The notes below the pieces were generated by a model. That model was not told where the DNA came from. It searched no databases and saw only the letters and a list, made by a program, of their open reading frames with translations. Below are positions 35,340-44,172 of a DNA stretch of 64,000 nt, one piece after another. How positions within the stretch are numbered: the stretch's first letter is position 1; the number at the start of each line of letters is the position of its first letter. The stretch is from the NCBI RefSeq assembly GCF_900156815.1, contig NZ_FTOT01000005.1, forward strand, positions 62,001-126,000. Direction: 5' to 3'. Source of the stretch: Gemmobacter megaterium. Its GTDB lineage: Bacteria; Pseudomonadota; Alphaproteobacteria; Rhodobacterales; Rhodobacteraceae. The translations under genes and the position numbers were made by a program.

Positions 35340-36671
35340 ATGAGCATTTTCCCGCTGCCCACCAGCGACATCGCCGACTACTACGACCTGGCCCGCATCC
35401 GCCCCGAGGTGGTAGAAACGCTGCGTCTGGTCAACCGGCTGGGGCAGGAACGGTTTGCCCCCCGCGCCGAGGCGGTGGACATCGACGCCAGCTTTCCGGT
35501 CGAAAACTACCGCGATCTGGCCGATCACGGGCTGCTGACGCTGACCGTGCCGCAGGAGTTTGGCGGCATGGGGTTCAGTCTTGGCGAATATGCCATGGTC
35601 GGGGCGGAAATCGCCAAGCATTGCGGGGCAACCGCGCTGACCTTCAACATGCACCAGTCGTCGATGATGTGGTCGCGGTTCATGTATGACATGCCGAACC
35701 TGACCGATCAGGAAAAGGCCGCCTTTGCCCCCCTGCGCGAACGCCAGTTCCGCCGCGCCGTCAAGGAACAGGGCATCTATTCCCAGCCCATTTCCGAAGG
35801 CGGCGCCAACTGGACGTCGAAACCCGCCCAAACCTACTGCGTCAAGGTCGAGGGCGGCTGGCGGATCACGGGGTTCAAGAAATTCGCTTCGCTGGCCGGG
35901 TATTGCGACTATTATTCCATCGTCTGCACCGAGCATTTCGAAGGCGTGGAACCGCGCCACGAAGACACGCTGATCTTTGTGGTCCACAAGGACAGCCCCG
36001 GCCTGAGCGTCAAGGGCGACTGGAACCCGCTGGGGATGCGCGGCACCAACAGCCGCGACCTGATCCTCAAGGACGTGTTCGTCACCGAGGACGACATGCT
36101 GATGCCCAAGGGCATCTTCATCAAGACCATGCCGCATTGGCCGCACCTGATGGCCACGCTGTCGCCGACCTATATGGGCGTGGCGCAGGGCGCCTATGAT
36201 TTCACCGTGGCCTATCTGCAAGGGCGCATTTCCGGCCTGCCCCCCATCGACCGGCGCATCTATGGCACCAAACGCCATGCCGTCGGGCAGATGTATGTCA
36301 AGCTGGCCCAGATGCGCGCGCTCTGGACCAATGCCTTTGCCGAGGCACAGGGCTATCCCAGCAAGGCGCAGGTGATGCGCATGTACGCTGCGCAATATGC
36401 CGTGATGGAGGGGGTACAGGACATCACCGCCCTGGCCATCCGCACCTGTGGCGGCCAGTCGATGCTGAAATCCCTGCCGCTGGAACGGATGTATCGCGAC
36501 AGCCGCTGCGGGGCGCTGATGCTGCCCTATACCTCTGAAATCATGGAGGATTATCTAGCGCTGCTGTCAGTCTATGACATGGCCGAGATCGACAATGTGA
36601 AAACCGACACCGACTCGGCCCGCAATTCGCTGTGGCGCGGGGAAACCGGCACCGCCGGGGGCCTGCGCTGA
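35340..36671 (+). CDS. Acyl-CoA dehydrogenase-fold flavoprotein, catalytic Glu absent
   Basis: A 443-residue acyl-CoA dehydrogenase-like protein: N-terminal helical domain, middle beta domain (FKKFASLAGYCDYYSIV), C-terminal helices (IRTCGGQSMLKSLPLERMYRDSRCGALMLPYTSEI). The canonical catalytic Glu segment (YEGT) is replaced by LPYTSEI. The alternative Glu position of isovaleryl-CoA dehydrogenase is not recognisable either (SPTYMGVAQGAYD). It may therefore be a flavin monooxygenase of this fold, perhaps supplied by the flavin reductase gene at 40033. It is tightly packed: 16 bp after the NicX-like gene, stop overlapping the hydrolase ATG. Confidence 0.82.
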   Translation: MSIFPLPTSDIADYYDLARIRPEVVETLRLVNRLGQERFAPRAEAVDIDASFPVENYRDLADHGLLTLTVPQEFGGMGFSLGEYAMVGAEIAKHCGATALTFNMHQSSMMWSRFMYDMPNLTDQEKAAFAPLRERQFRRAVKEQGIYSQPISEGGANWTSKPAQTYCVKVEGGWRITGFKKFASLAGYCDYYSIVCTEHFEGVEPRHEDTLIFVVHKDSPGLSVKGDWNPLGMRGTNSRDLILKDVFVTEDDMLMPKGIFIKTMPHWPHLMATLSPTYMGVAQGAYDFTVAYLQGRISGLPPIDRRIYGTKRHAVGQMYVKLAQMRALWTNAFAEAQGYPSKAQVMRMYAAQYAVMEGVQDITALAIRTCGGQSMLKSLPLERMYRDSRCGALMLPYTSEIMEDYLALLSVYDMAEIDNVKTDTDSARNSLWRGETGTAGGLR

Positions 36672-37945
36672 TGCCGCGCGACCGCGTGCAGGTCCGGGGC
36701 CATCTGGCCGCCGACCCTGCGGCGGTCTGGGCGCTGGCTGGTGATTTTCTGGGGGCCTGGCACCCCGCCATCGACCGGATCGAGGCCGAAACCGGGCCGC
36801 ATGTCATCCGCCGCTTTACCGTCAAGGGCGAGGATACCGTCTACCGCGAACGGCTGACCTATCGGTCCGACAGCGACCGCGTTCTGGCCTATACCGCGCT
36901 TGCAGGAATCGAGGGGGCCGACCGCTATGTCGCCCGCCTGTCGGTGGCCCCAGCCGAGGCAGGCGGCGCCTCGGTTCTGTGGACCGCCGACATCACCGCC
37001 CGCGCCGACCGTCTGGCCGCGATCTGTGCCGGGACCGAGGCGGTGTTCCGCGCCGGGTTGCAGGCTCTGGCCACCGCCCGGCCCAAAGCGCCCCCCGCCC
37101 CGGCCTCCAAGCCGGGGCCTGCCCCCATCGAGACCCGGCTGCTGGATGGCACCCCCCGGCTGGCCCTGTCCTGCGCGGGCGATGGCCCGCTGGTGCTGTT
37201 CCTGCATGGCATAGGTGGCGGGCGCGTGAACTGGCATCGACAGTTGGCGGCGCTGGCCCCCCATGCCCGCGCCGTGGCGATGGATCTGCGCGGCTATGGC
37301 GACAGCACCCTGGGCTTTGGCCCCTCGACCATCGACGGCTATATCGAGGACATCCTGCGCGTGGCCGATCATTTCGGCGCGGATCGCCTTGTTCTGGTTG
37401 GCCTGTCCTATGGCGCCTGGATCGCCACCTCCTTTGCCATGCGCCATTCCGACCGGCTGGCCGGGCTGGTGGTGTCAGGCGGCTGCACCGGCATGTCCGA
37501 GGCTGGCCCCGAGGAACGCGAGGCATTCCGCCTGTCGCGCGAAGTGCCGCTGAACGCCGGTCAGCGCCCCGCCGATTTCGCCCCCGCCGTTGTCAAGGTG
37601 CTGGCCGGGCCGGACGCCAGCCCCGAAATCCATGCCGAGTTGCGTGCCTCCATGGCCGCAATCCCTGCGGAAACCTATCGCGATGCGCTGCATTGCTTTA
37701 CGAATCCGCTGGAAAAATTTGACTTTTCGAACATTTCTTGCCCCATACTCGCCATGACCGGGGCACATGACCGGCTGGCCCCGCCCGCCGAGATCCGCGC
37801 TGTTGCAGGTCGTATGCTGGACGCCGCGCCCACCCCCGATATCCGGTTCGAGGTGATCGCGGGCGCCGGACATCTGTGCAATATCGAAAACCCCGCCGCC
37901 TACAACCGCCACCTGTCCGCCTTTGTCCGCAGGGTATCGGCATGA
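36671..37945 (+). CDS. SRPBCC-alpha/beta hydrolase fusion
   Basis: A 424-residue fusion. Residues about 5-140 form an SRPBCC (polyketide cyclase/START-like) domain (VWALAGDFLGAWHPAIDRIE). After a Pro/Ala-rich linker (KAPPAPASKPGPAP), residues about 160-424 form an alpha/beta hydrolase with HGIGGGRVNWHRQ oxyanion loop, nucleophile elbow GLSYGAWIATSF, acid in TGAHDRLAPP and histidine in GAGHLCNIENP. NicD, which deformylates the NicX product, is a hydrolase of this fold, so a similar step is plausible. It overlaps the genes on both sides (TGATG and ATGA). Confidence 0.85.
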   Translation: MPRDRVQVRGHLAADPAAVWALAGDFLGAWHPAIDRIEAETGPHVIRRFTVKGEDTVYRERLTYRSDSDRVLAYTALAGIEGADRYVARLSVAPAEAGGASVLWTADITARADRLAAICAGTEAVFRAGLQALATARPKAPPAPASKPGPAPIETRLLDGTPRLALSCAGDGPLVLFLHGIGGGRVNWHRQLAALAPHARAVAMDLRGYGDSTLGFGPSTIDGYIEDILRVADHFGADRLVLVGLSYGAWIATSFAMRHSDRLAGLVVSGGCTGMSEAGPEEREAFRLSREVPLNAGQRPADFAPAVVKVLAGPDASPEIHAELRASMAAIPAETYRDALHCFTNPLEKFDFSNISCPILAMTGAHDRLAPPAEIRAVAGRMLDAAPTPDIRFEVIAGAGHLCNIENPAAYNRHLSAFVRRVSA

Positions 37946-38613
37946 GCGACGCCCGCGCCCGCAACCGCGCCATCAAGGAGCGCCGCATCCTGCAAGCGGC
38001 GTTCCGGGTGTTCTCGCTGGCGGGCTATGCCGGCGCCTCGATGGATGCGATTGCCGAAGCCGCGCGGGTGTCGAAACCGACGCTCTACCAGTATTTCGGC
38101 GCAAAAGAGGCATTGTTCGCCGCCATGATGGACAGCGCCCGCGACATCATGCTGGAACCCTTTGCCGATCAGTCCGGCGACATGGTGGTGCAACTGCACC
38201 GCTTTGCCTGGGCCTATGCCGATGTGGTGATGCGCCCGGACCTGCTGGGCCTTGCCCGGTTGGTGATCGGCGAGGCCGCGCGCTTCCCCGAAATCGGTGC
38301 CGCCTATCAGACCGCCGGCCCCGACCGCCTGCTGGCCGGGATGATCGACTGGCTCGGGGAACAGCGCAGCGCCGGGCGGCTGGTCTTTGACGATGCCGAA
38401 CTCGCAGCGCAGGATCTCTGGGCGCTGATCCTGTCCGCGCCCCGGACCCAGGCCTTGCATCGCCCCGATGCGGTGCCGGATCGCGCGCAAATCCGGCGCT
38501 ATCTGGAAAACGGCCTGCGGGTCTTCCTGCGCGCCTATGCCACCGACCCGCAAGCCGAACTGGCGGCGCTTGCGCGGCTGACCAACGATCCGCCAGACAC
38601 AGGGACACCATGA
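37942..38613 (+). CDS. TetR-family regulator
   Basis: A 223-residue regulator. The N-terminal TetR HTH contains ILQAAFRVFSLAGYAGASMDAIAEAARVSKPTLYQYFGAKEALFAAM. A helical ligand domain follows (about 80-210). ATG 37942 overlaps the preceding hydrolase stop and its own stop overlaps the ligase ATG, so it is embedded in the operon and probably represses it. The ligand is probably the pathway substrate or a CoA derivative. Confidence 0.9.
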   Translation: MSDARARNRAIKERRILQAAFRVFSLAGYAGASMDAIAEAARVSKPTLYQYFGAKEALFAAMMDSARDIMLEPFADQSGDMVVQLHRFAWAYADVVMRPDLLGLARLVIGEAARFPEIGAAYQTAGPDRLLAGMIDWLGEQRSAGRLVFDDAELAAQDLWALILSAPRTQALHRPDAVPDRAQIRRYLENGLRVFLRAYATDPQAELAALARLTNDPPDTGTP

Positions 38614-39950
38614 AACTTCAGGATCTGCTGGACCAGAACGGCTGTAAATTCGCCACCGTAGCCATGGTCGACACCAACGGCGCCTTGCGCGGCCAGATGG
38701 TCTCGCGCCGCTCGCTCGAAGGCATCTTGCGCAACGGCATGGGCATGGCGCCGGTGACGCTGACGCTGGACCCGACGGATCAGGTGCTGACCGTGCCCGG
38801 CATCACGGATGACAGCGCCGATTTCCATGACGATCCCCTGATCGTCGATCCCGCCACGGTGCGCCGCATCCCCTGGGCCAGACCGGGGCATGACCTGCTG
38901 TTCCTGTCCACCTATGGCGGCGCCACCTCTGCCATCTGCCCCCGCTCGCTGCTGCGCCGGGTTCTGGACCGGGCCGCCGACGCCGGATTTCACCCGAAAT
39001 ACGGGCTGGAGCTGGAATATACCCTGTTCGACGAAACCCCCGAAAGCGCACGCGCCAAGGGCTATCGCGGGCTGAAAACCGCCACCCTGCATCCCAGCCA
39101 TGACCTCGTGCTGTACCAGACCGTGCAATCCGGCTGGTACGAAGCTGTGGCCGATCTGGCCGAACCGCTGCGTATCGACATTGCCAAGATGCACGAGGAA
39201 ATCGGCGGCGGCTTCATGGAGGCCTGCATCGACGCAGGCGCAGGTCTGGAACCTGCCGATCAACTCGTGATGCTGAAAACCTTCCTGCGCGCCCTTGCCC
39301 TGCGCCAGGGCCGCAGCGTCACCTATATGCCAAGATGGAGCGAAGAGGCCGACAGCCAGTCCATCCATCTTCATATGTCGCTCAAGGATGCCAGCGGCGC
39401 CCCGGTGTTCCACGACCCTGCCGCCAACCATGGCATGTCGCGCCGCTTTCGCCACTTCCTGGGCGGATTGCAGAAATACCTCGGAGACATGACGCTGGTG
39501 TTCCTGCCCACGGTCAACGCCTATCGCCGCTTTGCTCCGGGCACCTTCGCGCCACCCGGCCTGACCTGGGGCTATGAAAACCGCACGACGGCCCTGCGGG
39601 TCGTCGGGCATGATGCGGGCTCCCTCCGGGTGGAAAATCGCCTGCCCGGTTCCGACACCAACCCTTATCTGACCGTCGCGGCCACGCTGGCCGCCGGGAT
39701 CGCCGGAATTCTGGAAGAAATCGAACCTGCATCCGAAGTTCAGGGCAATGGCTACACCCAGACGCCGACCCACGACTTTCACCGCTCCATGCCAGAGGCG
39801 ATCACAGCCCTGCGTGGCTCGGACTTTGCCCGCGACTGGCTGGGAGAGCCGTTCGTGACCACCTTCGCGGCCAGTCGTGAAAGCCAGCTTAACCAGTTCC
39901 GCGCCAAGGTTCCCGATGTGGAACTGATGCGCTACTTCGACCTTGGCTGA
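38610..39950 (+). CDS. Glutamine-synthetase-like gamma-glutamyl ligase
   Basis: A 446-residue GS-fold enzyme. The beta-grasp N-terminus (FATVAMVDTNGALRGQMVSR) is followed by the catalytic domain with GLELEYTLFD (metal glutamates), QSIHLHMSLKD, LTWGYENRTTALRV and RVENRLPGSDTNPYL. It differs from GlnA and resembles catabolic gamma-glutamyl ligases (PuuA or gamma-glutamylanilide synthase type) that activate an amine with glutamate. Embedded in the catabolic operon, it may glutamylate the substrate or a product amine. The actual amine is unknown. Confidence 0.82.
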   Translation: MKLQDLLDQNGCKFATVAMVDTNGALRGQMVSRRSLEGILRNGMGMAPVTLTLDPTDQVLTVPGITDDSADFHDDPLIVDPATVRRIPWARPGHDLLFLSTYGGATSAICPRSLLRRVLDRAADAGFHPKYGLELEYTLFDETPESARAKGYRGLKTATLHPSHDLVLYQTVQSGWYEAVADLAEPLRIDIAKMHEEIGGGFMEACIDAGAGLEPADQLVMLKTFLRALALRQGRSVTYMPRWSEEADSQSIHLHMSLKDASGAPVFHDPAANHGMSRRFRHFLGGLQKYLGDMTLVFLPTVNAYRRFAPGTFAPPGLTWGYENRTTALRVVGHDAGSLRVENRLPGSDTNPYLTVAATLAAGIAGILEEIEPASEVQGNGYTQTPTHDFHRSMPEAITALRGSDFARDWLGEPFVTTFAASRESQLNQFRAKVPDVELMRYFDLG

Positions 39951-39991
39951 ACCGGGCGCCCTTTCATCTTGCCCCAAATACCCTGGGGAGC

Positions 39992-40012
39992 GCGAGGGGC
40001 AGCGCCCCTCGC
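39992..40012. repeat. GC hairpin, REP-like intergenic element
   Basis: GCGAGGGGC-AGC-GCCCCTCGC is a perfect 9-bp stem preceded by CTTGCCCCAAATACCC. Elements of this look are frequently seen between genes in Rhodobacterales (from memory). It sits between the ligase and flavin reductase genes and may attenuate transcription into the latter. Confidence 0.6.
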
Positions 40013-40032
40013 CAGACCGACGGAGCCGATCC

Positions 40033-40527
40033 ATGACCACCCCCGATCTGCGCACCCAATTCCTCGAAGGCATGAGCCGCGCCGCAGCCTCGGTCCATGT
40101 GATCACCACCGACGGCCCCGGCGGACGGGCGGGGCTCACCGCGTCGGCAGTCACATCGGTGTCTGTCGATACGCCGAAACCATCGCTTCTGGTCTGCCTG
40201 AACCGCTCCAGCCGCTCGGCCGTGGCGATCCTGGAAAACGGCGTGTTCTGCGTGAACCTGCTCGGGGCCGAGCAAACCGCCCTGGCAGAGGCCTTTGCCG
40301 GTCGCACCGAAGGCGACAGGTTCGGCACCGGCGCCTGGATCACCGGCCCGACCGGATCTCCGGTGCTGGCCGATGCGCTTGTGGCCTGGGATTGCCGGAT
40401 CACCCGGTCCGAACTGGTCGGCAGCCACCATGTTCTGATTGGCGAGGCCGAACAGATCTGGCTGAACGCACCGCGCCTGCCCCTGATCTACGCCAATCGC
40501 CAATGGCTGGGCGCACCCGGCGCCTAG
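40033..40527 (+). CDS. Flavin reductase domain protein (HpaC-like)
   Basis: A 164-residue flavin-reductase fold protein ([18 protein letters not shown], then [27 protein letters not shown], and [20 protein letters not shown]). Such small proteins deliver reduced FMN or FAD to a separate monooxygenase. The acyl-CoA dehydrogenase-fold protein of the same operon is the obvious candidate partner. The stop codon overlaps the opposite pheS stop by 3 bp. Confidence 0.88.
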   Translation: MTTPDLRTQFLEGMSRAAASVHVITTDGPGGRAGLTASAVTSVSVDTPKPSLLVCLNRSSRSAVAILENGVFCVNLLGAEQTALAEAFAGRTEGDRFGTGAWITGPTGSPVLADALVAWDCRITRSELVGSHHVLIGEAEQIWLNAPRLPLIYANRQWLGAPGA

Positions 40528-41594
40528 CCCGCGTGGGTGCTGGGCATGTCCAGCGCCGAAAACCCGTAGTGCCGCAGCCAGCGCAGGTCCGATTCAAAGA
40601 ACGCGCGCAGGTCGGGAATGCCGTATTTCAGCATCGCCATGCGGTCGATCCCCATGCCGAAGGCAAAGCCCTGCCACTGGCTCGGGTCCACCCCCGCCGC
40701 AGTCAGCACCTTGGGATGGACCATGCCCGATCCCAGCACCTCCAGCCAGCCGTCGCCCTCGCCCACCTTCAGGGTGCCGCCGACCCAGCTGCACTGGATG
40801 TCCACCTCTGCCGAAGGTTCGGTAAAGGGGAAGTGGCTGGCGCGGAACCGGGTTTTCACCTTGGTGCCGAAATAGGCGCTGAAGAATTCTTCCAGCACCC
40901 ATTTCAGATTGGCCATCGAAATGTCGCGGTCGATGGCCAGACCTTCGATCTGGTGGAACATCGGCGTATGGGTCTGGTCCATGTCCATGCGGTAGACGCG
41001 GCCCGGCGCAATCACCCGGATGGGTGCGCCCTGCGCCTGCATGGCGCGGATCTGCACCGGGCTGGTATGGGTCCGCAGCACATGGGGCGGGCGGTTGTCG
41101 CCGGCCGCGCGGTGCATGAAGAACGTATCGTGTTCCTGCCGCGCCGGATGTTCGGGGGCGATGTTCAGCGCGTCAAAGTTGAACCAGTCCGTCTCGATCT
41201 GCGGGCCTTCGGCCACGGCGAATCCCATATCGGCAAAGATCGCCGTGCATTCCTCGGTCACCTGGCTGACCGGATGGATGGTGCCCATGCGGCGCGGGCG
41301 CGCGGGCAGCGTCACGTCCAGCCATTCGGCGCGCAGCCGCTCTTCCAGCGCCGCATCGCCCAGCGAGGCCTTGCGCGCGCGCAGCGCCACGTCCAGCTCG
41401 TCCTTCAACTCGTTCAGCGCCTTGCCGATGGTCTGCCGCTCTTCGGGGCTCATCTTGCCCAGTTCGCGCATCAGCAAGGCAACCTCGCCCTTCTTGCCAA
41501 GGGCGGCCAGCCGAAGATCTTCCAGCGCGGCCTCGTCCGAGGCTGCAAGGATGCCGTCCAGATAACGGGCGCGCAGGCTGTCAAGCGGGATCAT
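40524..41594 (-). CDS. pheS: Phenylalanyl-tRNA synthetase alpha subunit
   Basis: A 356-residue class II synthetase subunit: N-terminal coiled coil (about 1-90), then the catalytic core with [32 protein letters not shown] (motif 2 region), [21 protein letters not shown] and the motif 3 [14 protein letters not shown]. It charges tRNA-Phe as an alpha2beta2 tetramer with PheT. pheT is not adjacent, which is unusual but not rare in this group. CCAAAGAGGTTCCG precedes the ATG. Confidence 0.95.
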   Translation of the reverse strand: MIPLDSLRARYLDGILAASDEAALEDLRLAALGKKGEVALLMRELGKMSPEERQTIGKALNELKDELDVALRARKASLGDAALEERLRAEWLDVTLPARPRRMGTIHPVSQVTEECTAIFADMGFAVAEGPQIETDWFNFDALNIAPEHPARQEHDTFFMHRAAGDNRPPHVLRTHTSPVQIRAMQAQGAPIRVIAPGRVYRMDMDQTHTPMFHQIEGLAIDRDISMANLKWVLEEFFSAYFGTKVKTRFRASHFPFTEPSAEVDIQCSWVGGTLKVGEGDGWLEVLGSGMVHPKVLTAAGVDPSQWQGFAFGMGIDRMAMLKYGIPDLRAFFESDLRWLRHYGFSALDMPSTHAG

Positions 41595-41665
41595 CGGAAC
41601 CTCTTTGGCGAAGGACGCCCCCTGCTAGCCGCCGCGCCGCGGTTTGTCCAGAACCGCGCGGCCGT

Positions 41666-42409
41666 TCAGGCGCGGCGCAGGCTGGTGGTGACATAGTTCA
41701 CCGACAGATCCCGGTCCGACAGCGACCATGACCAGCCCAGCGGGTTGAACACCATGCCCTTGCGGTCAACCGGATCCAGCCCCGCCCGGCGCAGCAGATC
41801 ATAAAGCTCGTCGGGCGTGATGAACTTCGACCATTCATGCGTGCCGCGCGGCAACCAGCGCATGATCTGCTCGGCACCGACGATCGCCATCATGTAGCTT
41901 TTCAGATTGCGGTTCAGCGTGGAACACACCATCAGCCCGCCGGGTTTCAGCAGGTCATGGCAGGCGGTCAGATAGCCCAGCGGATCGGCCACATGTTCCA
42001 CCACTTCCATGTTCAGCACCACATCGAACCGTTCGCCTGCGGCGGCCAGCGCCTCGGCCGTGGTATGGCGGTACTCTATGGGCAGGCCCGACTGTTCGGC
42101 ATGAATGCGCGCCACGGGAATGTTGCGTTCCGCCGCATCCGCCCCCACCACATCGGCGCCCAGCCGCGCCATCGGTTCAGCCAACAGCCCCCCGCCGCAG
42201 CCGATGTCCAGAAGCCGCAACCCGGCAAGGGGGCGGTCGGCCCGCAGGTCACGCCCGAATTCGGCGGCGATCTGGGTGCAGATGTAATCCAGCCGGCAGG
42301 GATTGAGCATATGCAGCGGCTTGAACTTGCCCGAAGGATCCCACCATTCGGCGGCCATCGCCTCGAACTTGGCGACTTCGGCGGGATCGACGGTATTGAC
42401 GGTGCTCAT
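41666..42409 (-). CDS. ubiG: Ubiquinone biosynthesis O-methyltransferase
   Basis: A 247-residue SAM-dependent methyltransferase performing both O-methylations in ubiquinone synthesis. The family signature starts after the N-terminus: [30 protein letters not shown] motif [18 protein letters not shown] and [11 protein letters not shown] follow. AAGGAGGAACGC before the ATG is a strong ribosome site. It is divergently oriented from pip. Confidence 0.96.
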   Translation of the reverse strand: MSTVNTVDPAEVAKFEAMAAEWWDPSGKFKPLHMLNPCRLDYICTQIAAEFGRDLRADRPLAGLRLLDIGCGGGLLAEPMARLGADVVGADAAERNIPVARIHAEQSGLPIEYRHTTAEALAAAGERFDVVLNMEVVEHVADPLGYLTACHDLLKPGGLMVCSTLNRNLKSYMMAIVGAEQIMRWLPRGTHEWSKFITPDELYDLLRRAGLDPVDRKGMVFNPLGWSWSLSDRDLSVNYVTTSLRRA

Positions 42410-42471
42410 GCGTTCCTCCTTGCGGCGGCGGCTGCGACGGGGCAGGCTGCCCCTGCTATACAGGGCCGGGA

Positions 42472-43437
42472 ATGGACAGAACAGACGGACACAGGCGCGC
42501 AGCCGATTACCTGTACCCGCCGATCGAACCCTTCGACCGGCGCATGATCGACATGGGCGACGGTCACAGGGTATATGTCGAGCAATGTGGCAACCCGCAA
42601 GGGCGGCCCGCTCTGGTCGTGCATGGCGGCCCCGGTGGCGGATGCAGCCCGGTCATGCGGCGATTCTTCGATCCGCAGACCTACCGGATCGTGCTGTTCG
42701 ACCAGCGCGGCTGCGGTCGGTCGCGGCCCATGGCGGCGGTGGCGGCCAACACCACGTGGCACCTTGTGGCCGACATCGAGGCCATCCGCACCACGCTGGG
42801 CATCGACCGCTGGATCCTGTTCGGCGGCAGTTGGGGCGCCACGCTGTCGCTGATCTATGCGATCACCCATCCGGGGCATGTGGATCACCTTATCCTGCGC
42901 GGCGTGTTCCTGATGACTCGCGCCGAACTCGACTGGTTCTACGGCGGCGGCGCGGGGCGATTCTTTCCCGAGGAATGGCGCCGGTTTTCCGAGGCGATCC
43001 CCGAGGCAGAGCGCGACAACCTGATCGCCGCCTATCATCGCCGCCTGTTTTCGGGCGACATGGTCAACGAGGTCAGGTTCGGGCGTCTGTGGGCAGGTTG
43101 GGAAAACGCGCTGGCCTCTATCGGCGCCGAAAGCACGGGCATGGAGGCGCCGCCCGACTATGCCCGCGCCTTCGCGCGGCTGGAATGCCATTATTTCCAC
43201 AATGACGGGTTTCTGGACCAGGACGGCTGGATCATGGCCAACCGCCACCGGATCGAACATCTGCCCGCCACCATTGTGCAAGGGCGCTATGACATGATCT
43301 GCCCGCCCGCATCTGCCCATGCACTGGCGCAGGGATGGGCTGCGGCACGGTTGCACATGGTGCCGCTGGCAGGGCACGCCCTGTCGGAACCCGGAATCGC
43401 CGCCGAACTTGTGCGCGCAACCTTTGCCTTGCGCTGA
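42472..43437 (+). CDS. pip: Proline iminopeptidase
   Basis: A 321-residue S33 peptidase removing N-terminal proline. Motifs: [18 protein letters not shown], oxyanion [29 protein letters not shown], and nucleophile [13 protein letters not shown]. The catalytic Asp lies in [10 protein letters not shown] and the His in LAGHALSEP. It is probably co-transcribed with the nitroreductase gene 16 bp downstream. Confidence 0.95.
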   Translation: MDRTDGHRRAADYLYPPIEPFDRRMIDMGDGHRVYVEQCGNPQGRPALVVHGGPGGGCSPVMRRFFDPQTYRIVLFDQRGCGRSRPMAAVAANTTWHLVADIEAIRTTLGIDRWILFGGSWGATLSLIYAITHPGHVDHLILRGVFLMTRAELDWFYGGGAGRFFPEEWRRFSEAIPEAERDNLIAAYHRRLFSGDMVNEVRFGRLWAGWENALASIGAESTGMEAPPDYARAFARLECHYFHNDGFLDQDGWIMANRHRIEHLPATIVQGRYDMICPPASAHALAQGWAAARLHMVPLAGHALSEPGIAAELVRATFALR

Positions 43438-43453
43438 ACCACCGGGAGGAACC

Positions 43454-44146
43454 ATGTATACCAAGGGCACTGTGCACTACGATCCTTTGCCGCTGCCCGA
43501 CAGGGTGCGCCTGTCCGACGATCAGGCGCTTGCGGCCGCGCAGACCTTTCGCGCCGATCTGGCCCGGCGCCATTCGGTCCGCGATTTTGCCCCTGATCCG
43601 GTGCCGCAGGCCGTGCTGACCGAGTGTATCGCCGCGGCCGGGCTGGCGCCTTCGGGGGCCAACCACCAGCCATGGCACTTCTGCCTGATCGGGGATCCGG
43701 CGATGAAGGCCCGCATCCGCGACGCCGCCGAGGAGGAGGAGCGCAGCTTTTACGCCGGGGGGGCGGGCGACGAATGGCTCGCCGCGCTGGAACCCATCGG
43801 GACCGGCGTGTCCAAGCCCCATCTGACGACGGCGCCGTGGCTGATCGTGATCTTTGCCCAGCGCTATGGCGTGACCGACGATGGCACCCGCTACAAGAAT
43901 TACTACGTACCCGAGAGTGTCGGAATCGCGACCGGCTTTCTGATTGCCGCGCTGCACCGTGCCGGGCTGGTGTGTCTGACCCATACACCGAACCCGATGA
44001 AGTTCCTCAATACCCTGTGCGGGCGGCCAGAGTCGGAAAAGCCGGTGATGATCCTGCCCGTGGGCCACCCGGCGCCCGACGCAACCGTTCCCGCCGTCGC
44101 CAAGCGCAAGAAACCGCTGGACCAGATCCTGACAGCCTTCCCCTGA
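43454..44146 (+). CDS. Nitroreductase-family flavoprotein
   Basis: A 230-residue FMN-dependent nitroreductase-fold enzyme: RRHSVRDFAPDPVP (FMN-phosphate contacts), GLAPSGANHQPWHFCLIGDP, and the C-terminal LPVGHPAPDATVP. It resembles the iodotyrosine-deiodinase-like subgroup, which typically has a short lid. GGGAGGAACC precedes the ATG. Natural substrate not predictable. Confidence 0.88.
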   Translation: MYTKGTVHYDPLPLPDRVRLSDDQALAAAQTFRADLARRHSVRDFAPDPVPQAVLTECIAAAGLAPSGANHQPWHFCLIGDPAMKARIRDAAEEEERSFYAGGAGDEWLAALEPIGTGVSKPHLTTAPWLIVIFAQRYGVTDDGTRYKNYYVPESVGIATGFLIAALHRAGLVCLTHTPNPMKFLNTLCGRPESEKPVMILPVGHPAPDATVPAVAKRKKPLDQILTAFP

Positions 44147-44172
44147 GGCAGCGGCCATTGGCGGCCAATATG

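Noticed and set aside
38535-40403. 622-codon minus-strand open frame opposite the GS-like gene
   Set aside because: The plus strand carries recognisable GS-family and flavin reductase motifs; the opposite frame is compositional.
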